Origin: Bradysia coprophila
Taxonomy: Eukaryota > Arthropoda > Insecta > Diptera > Sciaridae
DNA length: 64,000 nucleotides
Direction: 5' to 3'
Assembly: GCF_014529535.1 (NCBI RefSeq)
Contig: NC_050737.1
Location: 2,388,447 to 2,452,446, forward strand
Shown: positions 37,217 through 48,300 of the stretch, one piece after another
How positions within the stretch are numbered: position 1 is the stretch's first letter
How the letters are laid out: each line of letters begins with the position of its first letter
The notes under the pieces: model-generated
Seen by the model: the letters and a program-made list of their open reading frames with translations, nothing else
Told to the model about the DNA's origin: nothing
Databases searched by the model: none
Made by a program: the position numbers and the translations under genes

Positions 37217-37326
37217 GTGTATCTGTTTTGGACGATTGTTTTTAGGCAATTTCGCTTGTTGTAGCCCGAACGAAGTGAGGGTTACATGCGAAAGTGCCTA
37301 AAATCAATCGTCCAAAACAGATACTC
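37217..37326. mobile_element. MITE with TIR GTATCTGTTTTGGACGATTG
   Basis: GTATCTGTTTTGGACGATTG on the left pairs with CAATCGTCCAAAACAGATAC on the right with no mismatch, extended by the weaker pair TTTTAGGCAATTTCGC / GCGAAAGTGCCTAAAA. No ORF. Confidence 0.75.
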
Positions 37327-37332
37327 AAAAAA

Positions 37333-37408
37333 TTTTTCATGTAAGGGGTCGAAAACCTGAGAAAAATATCGAAACTCCCTCATTTTCGGCCCCGACACAT
37401 GAAAAATC
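37333..37408. repeat. Short inverted repeat TTTTTCATGT-GGGGTCG
   Basis: TTTTTCATGTAAGGGGTCGA and CCTGAG on the left pair with CTCATTTTCGGCCCCGACAC then ATGAAAAA on the right. It directly abuts the elements on either side. Confidence 0.5.
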
Positions 37409-37410
37409 CA

Positions 37411-37535
37411 TTACATAACTCGGGATAAAAATGAAAAGTCTCGCGTTAGTGTGTTTATTGACCTCAGCCTCGCCTCAGATCAACAAAATTGACACGAAAA
37501 ATCTACTATTCAACTTTTTATCCCTAGTGATGTAA
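37411..37535. mobile_element. MITE with TIR TTACATAACTCGGGATAAAA
   Basis: TTACATAACTCGGGATAAAA on the left pairs with the reverse complement of the right end, TTACATCACTAGGGATAAAA. The loop contains GCCTCGCCTCAGATC. About 125 bp. Confidence 0.65.
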
Positions 37536-37543
37536 AATACTAA

Positions 37544-37634
37544 TTACATGTTTTTGAAACCTAAAGCAAATTTCATGTTTTCCCTAGGTGTGTAATAAGC
37601 CACTTCCGAACCTAGGGAAAACAAAAGCATGTAA
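37544..37634. mobile_element. MITE with TIR TTACATG and inner CCCTAGG arms
   Basis: The left end TTACATGTTTTTGAAAC and the inner ATGTTTTCCCTAGG pair with CCTAGGGAAAACAAAAGCAT followed by GTAA. A longer relative lies at 53,428-53,634 (ACATGCTTTTGTTTTCCCTA). Confidence 0.6.
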
Positions 37635-37756
37635 ATGAATTTTTTCCGGGAAACCTCACGTTTCATAACAAAAAATCATGGCAAAATATGTCATATTTCA
37701 GTTGTCAGGTGCACAAAAAAAAAATTGGGAATTAATTCTAAAATATTAAGTGTCCA

Positions 37757-37867
37757 TTCCACTCAACAAAAAGTACTCCGTGAGAGAGCAAACTGTCATA
37801 TAAACAAAGAAAAAATTTCAAAAATTCAATTTGTATCTCACACGGAGTACATTTTTGGTTAGAGGAA
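37757..37867. mobile_element. MITE with TIR TTCCACT-AACAAAAAGTACTCCG, copy 1
   Basis: The left end TTCCACTCAACAAAAAGTAC then TCCGTGAGAG pairs with CTCACACGGAGTACATTTTT then GGTTAGAGGAA. A second copy with the same ends lies at 42,465-42,637. The two copies flank the sotv gene. Confidence 0.75.
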
Positions 37868-38087
37868 ATTAAGCATTAGGCTCAGTATGAATGTATACGG
37901 ATTCAAATCCACTAGGCTGCGTTCACTTCCACAATTGCATTATAATAATTTATTATCTTTAAAACTCGCAACACTGTTCAAAATTGACATTTCATTAAAA
38001 TGAAAATATTTTATCACTGTGGAGCGCAGGATATCATAGTTTGTTTATGATGTGATTTTTGTTGAATTAAACTGAGCATAAACGAGG

Positions 38088-41000
38088 ATGGGTATCATTC
38101 CAGCTAAAGTAGATAAGCACAACAAAACCCATTTTAAGCTTTTAACGCTCCTGTCGATATGTGCTTTCATCAGTTTTTGCCTAGTCCTAATTTTCAAACA
38201 ATTGAACTCGTCCATAAAAATCAATCGAATCACTTTGGACTTATCTGACATCCCCGAAACAATACTGGTAGAAGATGCTGAATTGGCGAGAGCTCGGAAT
38301 GGAAATTGTTCGTACTGGGATTGCTTCAATGTGTACAAGTGTGGACAGCGCGATCAGGACCGGATAGCGATCTATGTTTATCCGCTGCAAAATTATGTCG
38401 ATACGAAGGGAACGCCCGCATTTACTTTAACCAGAGAATTCTATTACATTTTGAAGGCGATCACAGACAGTTCGTATTATACCCCTAATCCCAGTGAGGC
38501 GTGTATTTTCGTGCCAACAATCGACACACTGAATCAAAAATTAGTTCAACCAAATTTAGTAGCTAAGGCACTGGCATCGTTACAATAGTAAGTAATTTGA
38601 AGTAATTTTAGCTAAAGCACAAATTGTTGACACGGAAATGTTTAGCTGGGACAATGGAGAGAATCATTTGCTGTTCAACATGGTACCGGGAACATCGCCC
38701 GAATATAGCACCATTATGGACGTCAATACGGACAGAGCTTTGATTGCTGGTGCCGGATTCGATACCTGGACGTATAGGTCCGGTTTTGATCTGTCGATTC
38801 CGTTTTACAGTTTAGCCTCGGAGAACGTTAAGTTTACACAAACTACTAACAATAGGTAAGTGACTACAACGTTTCCATACACGGTAGCACTTTATTCATT
38901 TCAAATGTTTAGGCCACATTTCCTTATATCATCACAAACAAACCTAAACGATCGACAAAAGCGCACTTTACAAGACATAGCGGAGACTAACAACAATTTT
39001 TTAATCCTACAAAAATGTGCCACCATCCAGAGCAATCAAGCGTCCGATTCGAATGTTATTGAAAAAGATGTCCGTTGCAGTTATCCCGACAGTGTTGCAT
39101 ATGAATATCCGCAGATCTTGACTCAAGGCACATTTTGCCTGATTGCACGCACAACCCGTTTAGTTCAAACGAATCTGTTGGAATCTCTAGCAGCCGGTTG
39201 TATACCCGTTACACTGGCCGATAATGTTGTGCTGCCATTCAATGAGGTCTCATCTAACAACGTGATTCATTTCGAGCGACAATTTCACAGCCAAAGATTT
39301 ACTTGCAGATAATTGACTGGACACTGGCATCGATATCGATTCGTGAATCAGATTTGCACTCCATTGTGACGGTTCTCAAGTCAGTTTCGAAAGAGAAAAT
39401 TGAAGAACTACAGATTCAGGGACGATGGCTGTACGAGAAATACTTTTGCAACATTAGGCAAATTGTGCTGACAATGCTGGATGAATTGAACGATCGCGTC
39501 TTTCCGCATCTATCGAAAAACTACATGAACTGGAACATTCCAACAACAATTGTGAGTACATTAATCAATGAATATCTGCAAAATGAATAGCCGGTAGGAA
39601 GATATGTGACCTTGAAAACGATGTACGGCTAGAAGCAGCGGTAGCTTCTAAACTGTGATTATTCCGTTGTCATTTACAGTCAATAAGCAAACTTGTAGAT
39701 CAAGAGACTTAAACTTACGTTTTCATAGTCACTGCACAATGAAGTATGATTGCTGAAGCAGCACTCCACGCAAATGAATCATGACATTTGCGATAATTAT
39801 CATTTCTGCGAATCTTTGAGTAATTGTTTGTACATTGTTGAGATTATAGTAATATTATAGCCCTTTCCGTAGGTACGGGCCACAAACTTCCCGCTCGTCT
39901 GGTCCGGTTTAGCCTCAACACAATGAATAGATTTTCATCGTTAACTTTTGTCGTTTATTTACTTCCAGAAATCAACACAAAATCCATTATACCTGCCGCT
40001 AACTGCATCAAAAAGTCAGGGATTCACGGCAGTTATTTTGACTTATGATCGCATTGAAAGTTTGTTCATGTTGATACAGAAGCTGTCCTTTGTACCGTCT
40101 CTTCAGAAAATTCTTGTCATCTGGAACAATCAAAAGAAAGCTCCGCCACATGGTAAGTAAGATAAGGATCACTTACAAAAAATTTCCGTTACAAGTTACA
40201 ATTCATTTTCGAGTCCTTCCACATCAATGAAATGTTAGCTTTCCTGGGTATGCTGACGAAAAGTGTCCGTTGAGATTTTTATTTCAGATTTCCTATTTTC
40301 TATGAACTTATGTCTCGTAGGATGGGATAGGTTTTCGAACAAAAAAGTAGTAACCAAATTTGGTTTTGACATCGCCTTAACCCAGTCTAATGAGTTTGAA
40401 TTAAAGTTGTCTCTCTCTCACTTACGGCAATTGGGTTAAATTATAACTTCGCTACTTTACCTTCGGTAAAAATACTGCGCTAAATGCATAACACCCTAAC
40501 ATTTAAAAAAATCTACCAACTTCCGCGAAACTTAGCGGTCTGCATAATCGGAAACAAAATTGTACATTTCAGCGACAATGTTTCCAAAAATCAATAAACC
40601 ACTGAAGGTTATTCGCACCAAGGCCAATAAATTATCGAACCGTTTCTATCCGTACGAGGAAATTGAAACCGAAGCAATTTTGACCATAGACGACGATATC
40701 GTCATGTTAACCGCCGATGAACTGGACTTTGGGTAAGATTTCATTTTGGAGCCGCGGGACCAACTCCGATTAACGGAAGAAATTTCAATTCAGATACGAA
40801 GTGTGGCGCGAATTCCCTGATCGAATAGTTGGTTTCCCAAGTCGTACACATGTTTGGGACAATGTAACAAATCGGTGGCGTTATGAGTCGGAATGGACAA
40901 ATGAAATATCGATGGTCTTAACTGGAGCAGCTTTTCATCATAAAGTAAGTCCAACTTATTCAAAATACCATTTTACGCGACGTGGCTGTCAACACTGAGG

Positions 41001-41429
41001 TATTTGTTGAAAGTGCTGCCAGCCATGTCCACCTTTTAAGCGACCAAACAGGACACAGTAAGAATGGGTTGATTTTAGTATTGGAGCTACATGTACACAA
41101 ACGCAATGCCAGGGGACATAAAGGATTGGGTCGACGACCACATGAATTGCGAAGATATTGCGATGAATTTTCTGGTAGCCAACATAACCAATAAGCCGCC
41201 AATCAAAGTAGCACCGAGAAAGAAATTCAAGTGTCCCGAATGTACCAACACGGAAATGTTGTCGGCTGACCTAAATCACATGATGGAACGATCGGCGTGC
41301 ATTGATCGATTTGCTGGTATTTACGGTACAATGCCGTTAAAGACTGTCGAATTCAGGGCCGATCCTGTTTTGTATAAAGACAATTTCCCAGATAAATTGA
41401 AGCGATTCAATGATATCGGTAGCTTGTAG
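38088..41429 (+). CDS. sotv: Exostosin-2 (heparan sulfate co-polymerase)
   Basis: Golgi type II membrane glycosyltransferase that, with EXT1, extends heparan sulfate chains. Eight exons: 38088-38587, 38646-38855, 38913-39246, 39309-39551, 39969-40152, 40573-40732, 40794-40944 and 41079-41429, all GT-AG, summing to 710 residues (human EXT2 718). A short cytosolic tail is followed by a membrane anchor (about 16-40, [20 protein letters not shown]). Then comes the GT47 exostosin domain ([46 protein letters not shown]) and the GT64 domain ([37 protein letters not shown], with the DDD metal motif in TIDDDIVML, then [50 protein letters not shown]). Start ATG 38,088; stop TAG 41,427-41,429. No break seen. 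Confidence 0.96.
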
Positions 41430-41907
41430 TCTTAATTAATTAATTAATCGAAATAGCATTCAATGATCCATGTGGACTGTGTACGACAAGTGAGATGTGT
41501 TTACTACATGTACGTACACAGACAAACATCTCGGATTTTATGCTTAATCTTTTGAATGTGTTATTAGCTGACGCTGTGTGAAATGCACTCAGGCCAGCAA
41601 CCAAAGCATAGGAAATCGTGTGTATAAGTAAATCTAAATTCTGATTGCAACGTCAAACGTTGTAAATATTATATTCATTAACGTAACTGACAAGATACGT
41701 ACAGCGCTGAAGAAAAGTTCCTAGCGACACTGAGCGAATACTCTCATCTATAAACCGTATGTGTAAAGGATTTTCTGCAGGTCCTTTTCAGTAGTAACGG
41801 TTTCGAGCAATATTATCTGACGATATTAACGGTGCCATAATGTAATCCACAAAAGATTTCAGTCTGCAATTTTTCTCTGTGTACAGTGATCAATAAATTT
41901 ATAAAAT

Positions 41908-42165
41908 GCGAGGCATCTTTAAACGAAGCGCAAGCACTTTTAACATATAATTTCTGTAACTGAGCGATCGATTTTGCGGTATATTTTCGTGATTTAACAG
42001 TTGCTGAGACAAAGTGACTGAAAATTTTGAACGCTACATGACCGTGATGTACTTAATCGCACCTCTTAATTGATACCTAACATACGAGGTGACAATACAA
42101 ACTTTACTCATTCTACTACATACTTTGAATGATTTCGTTCAGGCGCCTCGTTTAAAGATGCTTTG
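41908..42165. repeat. Inverted repeat GCATCTTTAAACGARGCGC, possible MITE
   Basis: GGCATCTTTAAACGAAGCGC at 41,912-41,931 and GGCGCCTCGTTTAAAGATGC at 42,142-42,161 are inverted copies about 210 bp apart. The outermost bases pair poorly, so the exact ends are uncertain. Confidence 0.5.
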
Positions 42166-42464
42166 GTAAATGTTTACATGTAACCTAACGAATAAAAGGT
42201 GAATTAAAATATGAAATTATCGAAAGTTTAACTGAAAGCTCAATTGTTTTACTCAAAAAATAATCTAAAAATGTTTCATTGAGATGAAAGGATCGCGGAT
42301 GGCCAGAAAATGTGAGAAAAAATGATTCGAACCCTACCCGAATTTGACCTTATACCCCAATGAAAATTTGATTTTGCCTGGTTTCTGGTGAGTATCTTTT
42401 TGCATGACCCATGATAATACATCAGTCACTATTGAGACCTATTGATCGAAACTAGCTGTTTAAT

Positions 42465-42637
42465 TTCCACTTAACGAAAAAGTACTCCGTGTGAGAAAAA
42501 ATTGAATTGATTTTTTTTAATTTTTGCTTTGTACACTGTGAGAGAGCGAGCTGTCTGCTGTCAAATAAACAAAGCAAAAATTGAAAAAAAAAATCAATTT
42601 TGTCTTTCACACCGAGGACTTTTTTGGTAAGTGGAAA
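42465..42637. mobile_element. MITE with TIR TTCCACT-AACGAAAAAGTACTCCG, copy 2
   Basis: The left end TTCCACTTAACGAAAAAGTA then CTCCGTGTGAGA pairs with TCTTTCACACCGAGGACTTT then TTTGGTAAGTGGAA. The loop has an inner palindrome (AATTTTTGCTTTGT / ACAAAGCAAAAATT). Same family as 37,757-37,867 but longer. Confidence 0.75.
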
Positions 42638-42816
42638 TCAAGCATATTACGATGATCTACGATTTTTTTTCATTGAGTCGGGTTGTAGCGCGCGATTGAC
42701 GTTGAATGGTGTTTTGGCCGTTTCTATACAATACCGTTTCTATACAATCTTTTTAAATTCTGAGAAACAAACAACGAAAGCTTTGAGAGCTTTTTGAAAT
42801 AACGCTCGAAGTCCGT

Positions 42817-42850
42817 TAAGAGCCGTTCATAAATTATGTAACTCACACAT
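42817..42850. repeat. Solo end of the GGGGCCGTTCATAAATTACG MITE family
   Basis: AGCCGTTCATAAATTATGTA followed by ACTCAC resembles the terminus of the element at 26,041-26,206. No matching right end was found nearby. Confidence 0.4.
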
Positions 42851-43285
42851 TTTTTACAGTCCAAAATTTGTTTGATACACTGTCCAGTTACGGTACTCTA
42901 TTTAGAGTACCACTCATGCTTGAGGTGACCTGAAAGCTTTTTTAAGTTAAGCAACCGGGTAAAAAAACGCTGGAGCTTATTGGGGTCTGTCTATCCCAAT
43001 ATAACAAAGCTTTTAATTTATGTAACTTTTCTCTCTTATTGCGGCCACTGGTTGTTTAACTGTCAAAATTCATTTCACCCAAAACTCACACTATCGTTCT
43101 GTAACAATTTTGTGAAATTTTTAATGGACCGTGTCTTATCTGGGAAGCCAGAATGAATGCAGGCTCTAAATTATTTTTATGATGTGTTGTTGCCGACCAT
43201 TGACTGTCGCTGTCGTTGATGAGACGCCTCGGACCGCGAACATATCCCTTTATGATAGGACTGATGTTCGTACTGCCGACGAATA

Positions 43286-43708
43286 CTAACACACGCGGAT
43301 CGCTGGATTGCCGCTCTGGTCGCTTCTGTTCAGTTTTGTTGTTTTGTTGTCAGTCGCTTTCGGTTTTTTATGTTTTTTCCGTTTCCGCTGGTTTCGTCGT
43401 TGCGTCCGTTTCGTTCTCATTGCAGCTTCGCGCTCATTTTCGCGTCTAGCACCGGATACCAACGTTCGTGCAATCTTAACAATAGCTCGCTGCTTTGAAA
43501 TGTATCGTCGAAAATTCAACTTGGCCAAATACTTATCCATCATTATGGAATTGGTGCGATCAAAGTGTTGCAGCTCAAACGATAGGAATGGCGTTTGCCG
43601 TGCAGGGTGCATTGTCGACGATCTTTTGACGTTCGGCCAAAACTCACAATCCGTAATAGTATAGAAATGGTAAATTATGCAAATCTCAATAGATATTGTC
43701 AAGTGCAT
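43286..43708 (-). CDS. Hypothetical basic ORF, or a 5'UTR / promoter region
   Basis: A 140-codon minus-strand ORF in a locally GC-richer block that I do not recognise. The N-terminal half is unremarkable. The C-terminal half is very basic (ARRENEREAAMRTKRTQRRN, QRKRKKHKKPK). The plus strand is also open over much of the same block. Since Adar starts about 1.6 kb downstream on the plus strand, this may be its first non-coding exon or promoter. There is little to favour a protein. Confidence 0.25.
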   Translation of the reverse strand: MHLTISIEICIIYHFYTITDCEFWPNVKRSSTMHPARQTPFLSFELQHFDRTNSIMMDKYLAKLNFRRYISKQRAIVKIARTLVSGARRENEREAAMRTKRTQRRNQRKRKKHKKPKATDNKTTKLNRSDQSGNPAIRVC

Positions 43709-44316
43709 TTGGATTTGATATTATGCATTTAATTGTCATTTTCACAAAGCTCACCTAAAAAAAAACATTTTTCATTTCATTTTTTCATTTTTCAAAGTTT
43801 GAGTTCAACTAATTTGACAATGACAATGATCTGTATGCTTACAATCATATTGTAAGACTCGACATCGTACAGGACTAAAATCCCGAAAAAGTCATGCTTC
43901 AACAATGACTGCGTTCAGTGCCAAAAAAAGAGTTCAAAATGCTCAGTTGCGTCAGTTGTCAAAAATTTCTCAATCGATTGGATCTCAAAAGTTCATCGTG
44001 TGTTTTTTTCCGTCGAAATCTTTTAATAAAATATTGATTTTTTACAATGAATATTCGTTAGTTTGAACGAATTCACTGTATTCTCACTGAATTAGTGTTC
44101 ATAAATTCCGTGCGTTGCCATTTTCAATGTAATTTCTGCACAATTCTGTGAGAACCAGTCTGCATCTATACATTTATGCTTGTACATATGTGTATTCGAC
44201 TTTTTTTTGACAGTGATTAAGCATCCGGCCTTCCCAACAATAACAAAACGATTGAATGAATTAATTTATCGAAAAAACATTTGAATAACAAGAGAAGGAC
44301 AAGCAATATTATGAAT

Positions 44317-44532
44317 TTAATATTTGCGCGATGTGCCCTGTAGAAAACCGTTGTCATCCCACGCTAAAGCAATGCGATTAATCAATAACTTATTGAAGTG
44401 CTGAAATAAACGAAACCCTTGCTTAACGAAGCCCTTACTTTTGGATATCGGAAGTGAAATTTTACCGGAAAAACACAATCTCGTCGGAATCGCATTGCTC
44501 CCAAACGGACAGATGAGCTGCAATCGACACAT
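44317..44532 (-). CDS. Hypothetical small ORF (71 residues)
   Basis: ATG at 44,532 has a good context (AAAATG). The product starts MCRLQLICPFGSNAIPTRLC and ends RIALAWDDNGFLQGTSRKY. The composition looks protein-like rather than random (AFNKLL-type amphipathic helix, WDDNGF), and the basic, hydrophobic N-terminus could be a mitochondrial presequence. I do not recognise a family. It lies between sotv and Adar. Confidence 0.35.
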   Translation of the reverse strand: MCRLQLICPFGSNAIPTRLCFSGKISLPISKSKGFVKQGFRLFQHFNKLLINRIALAWDDNGFLQGTSRKY

Positions 44533-45332
44533 TTTATTCTAATTGCGAGTGAGTATTAACTAAACAAACCCGTCTGAGCTGTTTCGATTTTTATTTGAAT
44601 TGCATTGTATCATGTTATTTGTAGAAAGTTGATAATTTTCGGTCGAAAAATTGTCGGCATAGTTATAACGGACGAGACGTTAAATATAAAGAACAGACGG
44701 CATTAAAACATCATAATTCGGTGTCAGGAAATTAAGTAAAGTGAAGAAGAGCAGTGCAAACCAAAAATAATTCCGCATATGATACCGATCGATAAGTTAA
44801 TGTTATGGTCCGTGACACACTTATCCGGTGAAATACATTTACAAGTAAATTATCCAAAGGAAAAACTCCTAGAATTTAGTGGGTCGATGATTATCTTTTA
44901 TATTGTTCATCGTACGTCGATAATGTAAAGACAGTAGAATTCGTAGATGTTACACATAATTATATGTCCACTATCCTGTAATCCATCCATGCAATTTGTT
45001 CTAGGTATGTGTCGTTAAAGAGACTCTCTTAAAAATTAAATCCCAATTTTCCTCTTGCAAAAATAGTTTAAACTAAAATATTGGTATCCTTACGAACGTC
45101 CGTGCCAAAAATTTCCCGCCTGCGCCCAAAAGAAAGTTACCACGAAAATAACAATTGTATTTGATCGATGAAATGTCCTACACTTTTCTTTGTCAGTGCA
45201 GAGCGGGACTAAAACCATTTTTTTATGAATTATTTAATATTGAAGCGAAAATGAAATGCTTGTTATCAACAACCCTGATTACCTGCCATTAACCGGTGTC
45301 ATTTTCCAATTTAGCAATACAAACAATCAAAC

Positions 45333-48300
45333 ATGAATCCCGAAGTGAATGGCAACAATACAAATAAAGTGAACATGAAATCGCCATTAAAATCGGACTC
45401 CACGACATGGTCGAACAAACGACATGGCGATCACCTTTCCGGATCGCCACCGAAAAAGAAAATAAAAAATGGCGCTCCGACACCACAGCCAAAAAATAGT
45501 GTTGCAATGCTCAACGAACTACGGCAAGGACTGATATACACATTGGAAGGACAGTCCGGACCCGTACATGCGCCTATTTTCACTATGTCTGTTGAGGTAA
45601 TGAGAATTTTCCGTCTTGTCTATTGAGTGGGTCTGTATCGAACAATTGTGATATAGGTTGACGGACAGAAGTATAATGGACAAGGGCGCAGCAAGAAAAT
45701 TGCTCGCATACAAGCAGCTCAGACAGCACTGCGAAGTTTTATTCAATTCAAAGACGGGGCAATATTGTCACCATCGAAACCATCGAACAATGTCGACTTT
45801 ACGAGTGACGAACATTTGGAGAACGGTATAATAATAAAAAAAGAAGCATTATTAGATTCAAGCAAGTATTATTTTAGCTTTTCTTTTGTTTATATTTTAT
45901 TTATCAAATTATTGCGTTTTATCGAACCGACATGGAAGCGGGTGTACGCTCTGGATGTTTTTCATTTTTACTTAAGTCATTAATCCTTACTGTATCGTTC
46001 GGACTTATTTCGTTGCATCACTCGTCTCCGGCTCGAGCTGAAAACGTCACACTTGTCAAAATACAAAAAATTACAAACTAGTACGTAATCTACTATTTCA
46101 ATGAATAATAGAGAGAGGCTATAAACATAAACTTGTAACCAGCTCAGTACTTAGAGTGAGAATTACTGTAATCAAGTTCGGTAAATTTTGGTCATAAAAT
46201 TTGGTAAATTGAGTTACTTGGATTGTTGAACCCAATAATTCAACGGCTAAAATTTCCAAATATCTGATATCTGATGAAAAGTTACAGATTTTATAATTTC
46301 AATTGAAAAATGAGTAAAGAAAAAATGTCTGCAGATGAAACTCCAGCATTTACGAGTATTTACCGAAGTGAGGCAGTTGTAGGGATTTATTTTCCTTCAA
46401 ACAGCTTCGGAAATCGTTGTTTTCGCGTCTCACGAAGACTCGTAAACTCGTCCCCGAAAGCAAGCTTTGGAACTCAACTAATGTTAAGATTCTCTTTATG
46501 AAATATTTTTGGATATGTTCAATGGACATTGTCCGTCGTACCGTTTCATTCAGTCCAGTAAAATTGCTAAAACCAAATTTTAGACTACTCCCCCTCTTCG
46601 AACGAAATGACACCCAAAAAGAAAATTATATCAAATCGTACACCTCCATTGCATGTCTATTTTCGATAAAATACAATTCAACAAATAATTAAACATTTTT
46701 CGAATTCTAACCTAAAATCAAATATTCCAAGAAATCAACAAAAGCATGATAAACAAGGATGGCCAAAAGCAAATACCCGAAAAAGGCCCGGTAATGTTGT
46801 TGTACGAATTATTCAACAACGTCAACATCGAATGCGCTTCCACGGATGGTGCACAACATTCACGCTTCAAAATGATCGCGACCGTTAATGATAAGAAATT
46901 TGAGGGAACAGGTTTTTAAACATTTTTTTAATTTTATTTGATTTGATTAGTCTGAACAGTACATTGAATCGTAGGATGTACGTATAAACACTGAATTTCA
47001 CATTTTATATATGAGAATTCGTTTTCCCATTTTCTTTACAAACACCAGTCAGTAAAAATTAGACGACAAAATTTCATTCTAAATTTTTTAGATTTTAAAT
47101 TTCTTCTTACAAAATTTGTTCCCAGTTCTATTACTATTTTTCAAAAACGTTTAACAGGTCCTTCCAAAAAGCTTGCGAAAAATGCTGCTGCCAAGGTAAA
47201 CATTTGTGTAGCCTATACTGTCCGGACGATCATTTTTGTGTATATTCTTTCGTAGGCTGCGCTGGCTACATTGTGCGATATATCGTACAGTCCGATGCAA
47301 TCACTTCCAACAAGTGATACCATTGCCAGTTCGGATAAAAAAGAATCCTACGAATTGCCGCAAACATTTGCCGACGCAATTGGAAAGTAAGAAAATTTCA
47401 TTTTGACTCATCTTCCAAATAAGCTTCATGAAAAACTTTAGCGGTAGTCTACATACAGTCGAGCAATAGTTGAGAATGAATTGCTAGAGTATATAGATCT
47501 TAACGATAAAAAATATGGTGCCGAAAACCTAGACTACCTGCCGTGTTAACCAAAAACATCGCATGTCTTTTCTCATTAGCTTTTAAGAGCTTTCGAAAGC
47601 TACTGTGAGCTTTAAGATTCTTTTGAATTCAAATGGAATGTTCCACTTTTTGAATGGAATCTAAAAGAAACTCAAAGCTCACAGTATCTTTCGAAAGCTC
47701 TTAAAAGCTAATGCGAAAAGACATGCGATGTTTTTGCTTAATACGGCAGACTATAACATTCGAAACCCGATTAAAAGGAGGAAATTTGAAGAGTCCTGTG
47801 TCTAATTATGAAACGGTCAATTAAAGTTAATCATTAAAAATGCCAGTCCAGAAATACACTCTTCTCACAAATAATTTATTCTTTTGGTTTCCTTCACATT
47901 ATCCGTAAAGATCTGAACAAATTTCCATTTTAAGATATACAATTTTATATGAACAAATCGATGCGATATTCAAAGTTCAGAAGGCGTTCAACGGAAGTAG
48001 ATTAACAGATTTGAATTAGCCATTACTTTTCTAGGAGTAGTAGTTAAATGTATTTCCAATTCATTGATGGACTTCAGTTGGCTTTTCGATTCTGGCTTGA
48101 AGCTCTAGGACTTCTGAGATTCCATCAGTGTAAGTGCCATTGAGTGGTAATCAAATGTTGGTTCCAGCCAGACCCTATGATTGGGGAATCAATTTGGGGA
48201 TTTTCGGGAATTTAAGTATAAGTTCCCCAATCTTAAGACTTGGCTCCAGAATTTCAGAATTATGCTGGAAGTCAAGAGGTCTTTTGCTACTTCAAAATTA

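Larger units (their letters stand above)
41430..43200. other. 3' flank of sotv and intergenic sequence with MITEs
   Basis: No gene recognised. Candidate polyadenylation signal CAATAAA near 41,890. Holds an inverted-repeat element at 41,908-42,165, a second copy of the TTCCACT MITE at 42,465-42,637, and a single MITE end at 42,821. Confidence 0.45.
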
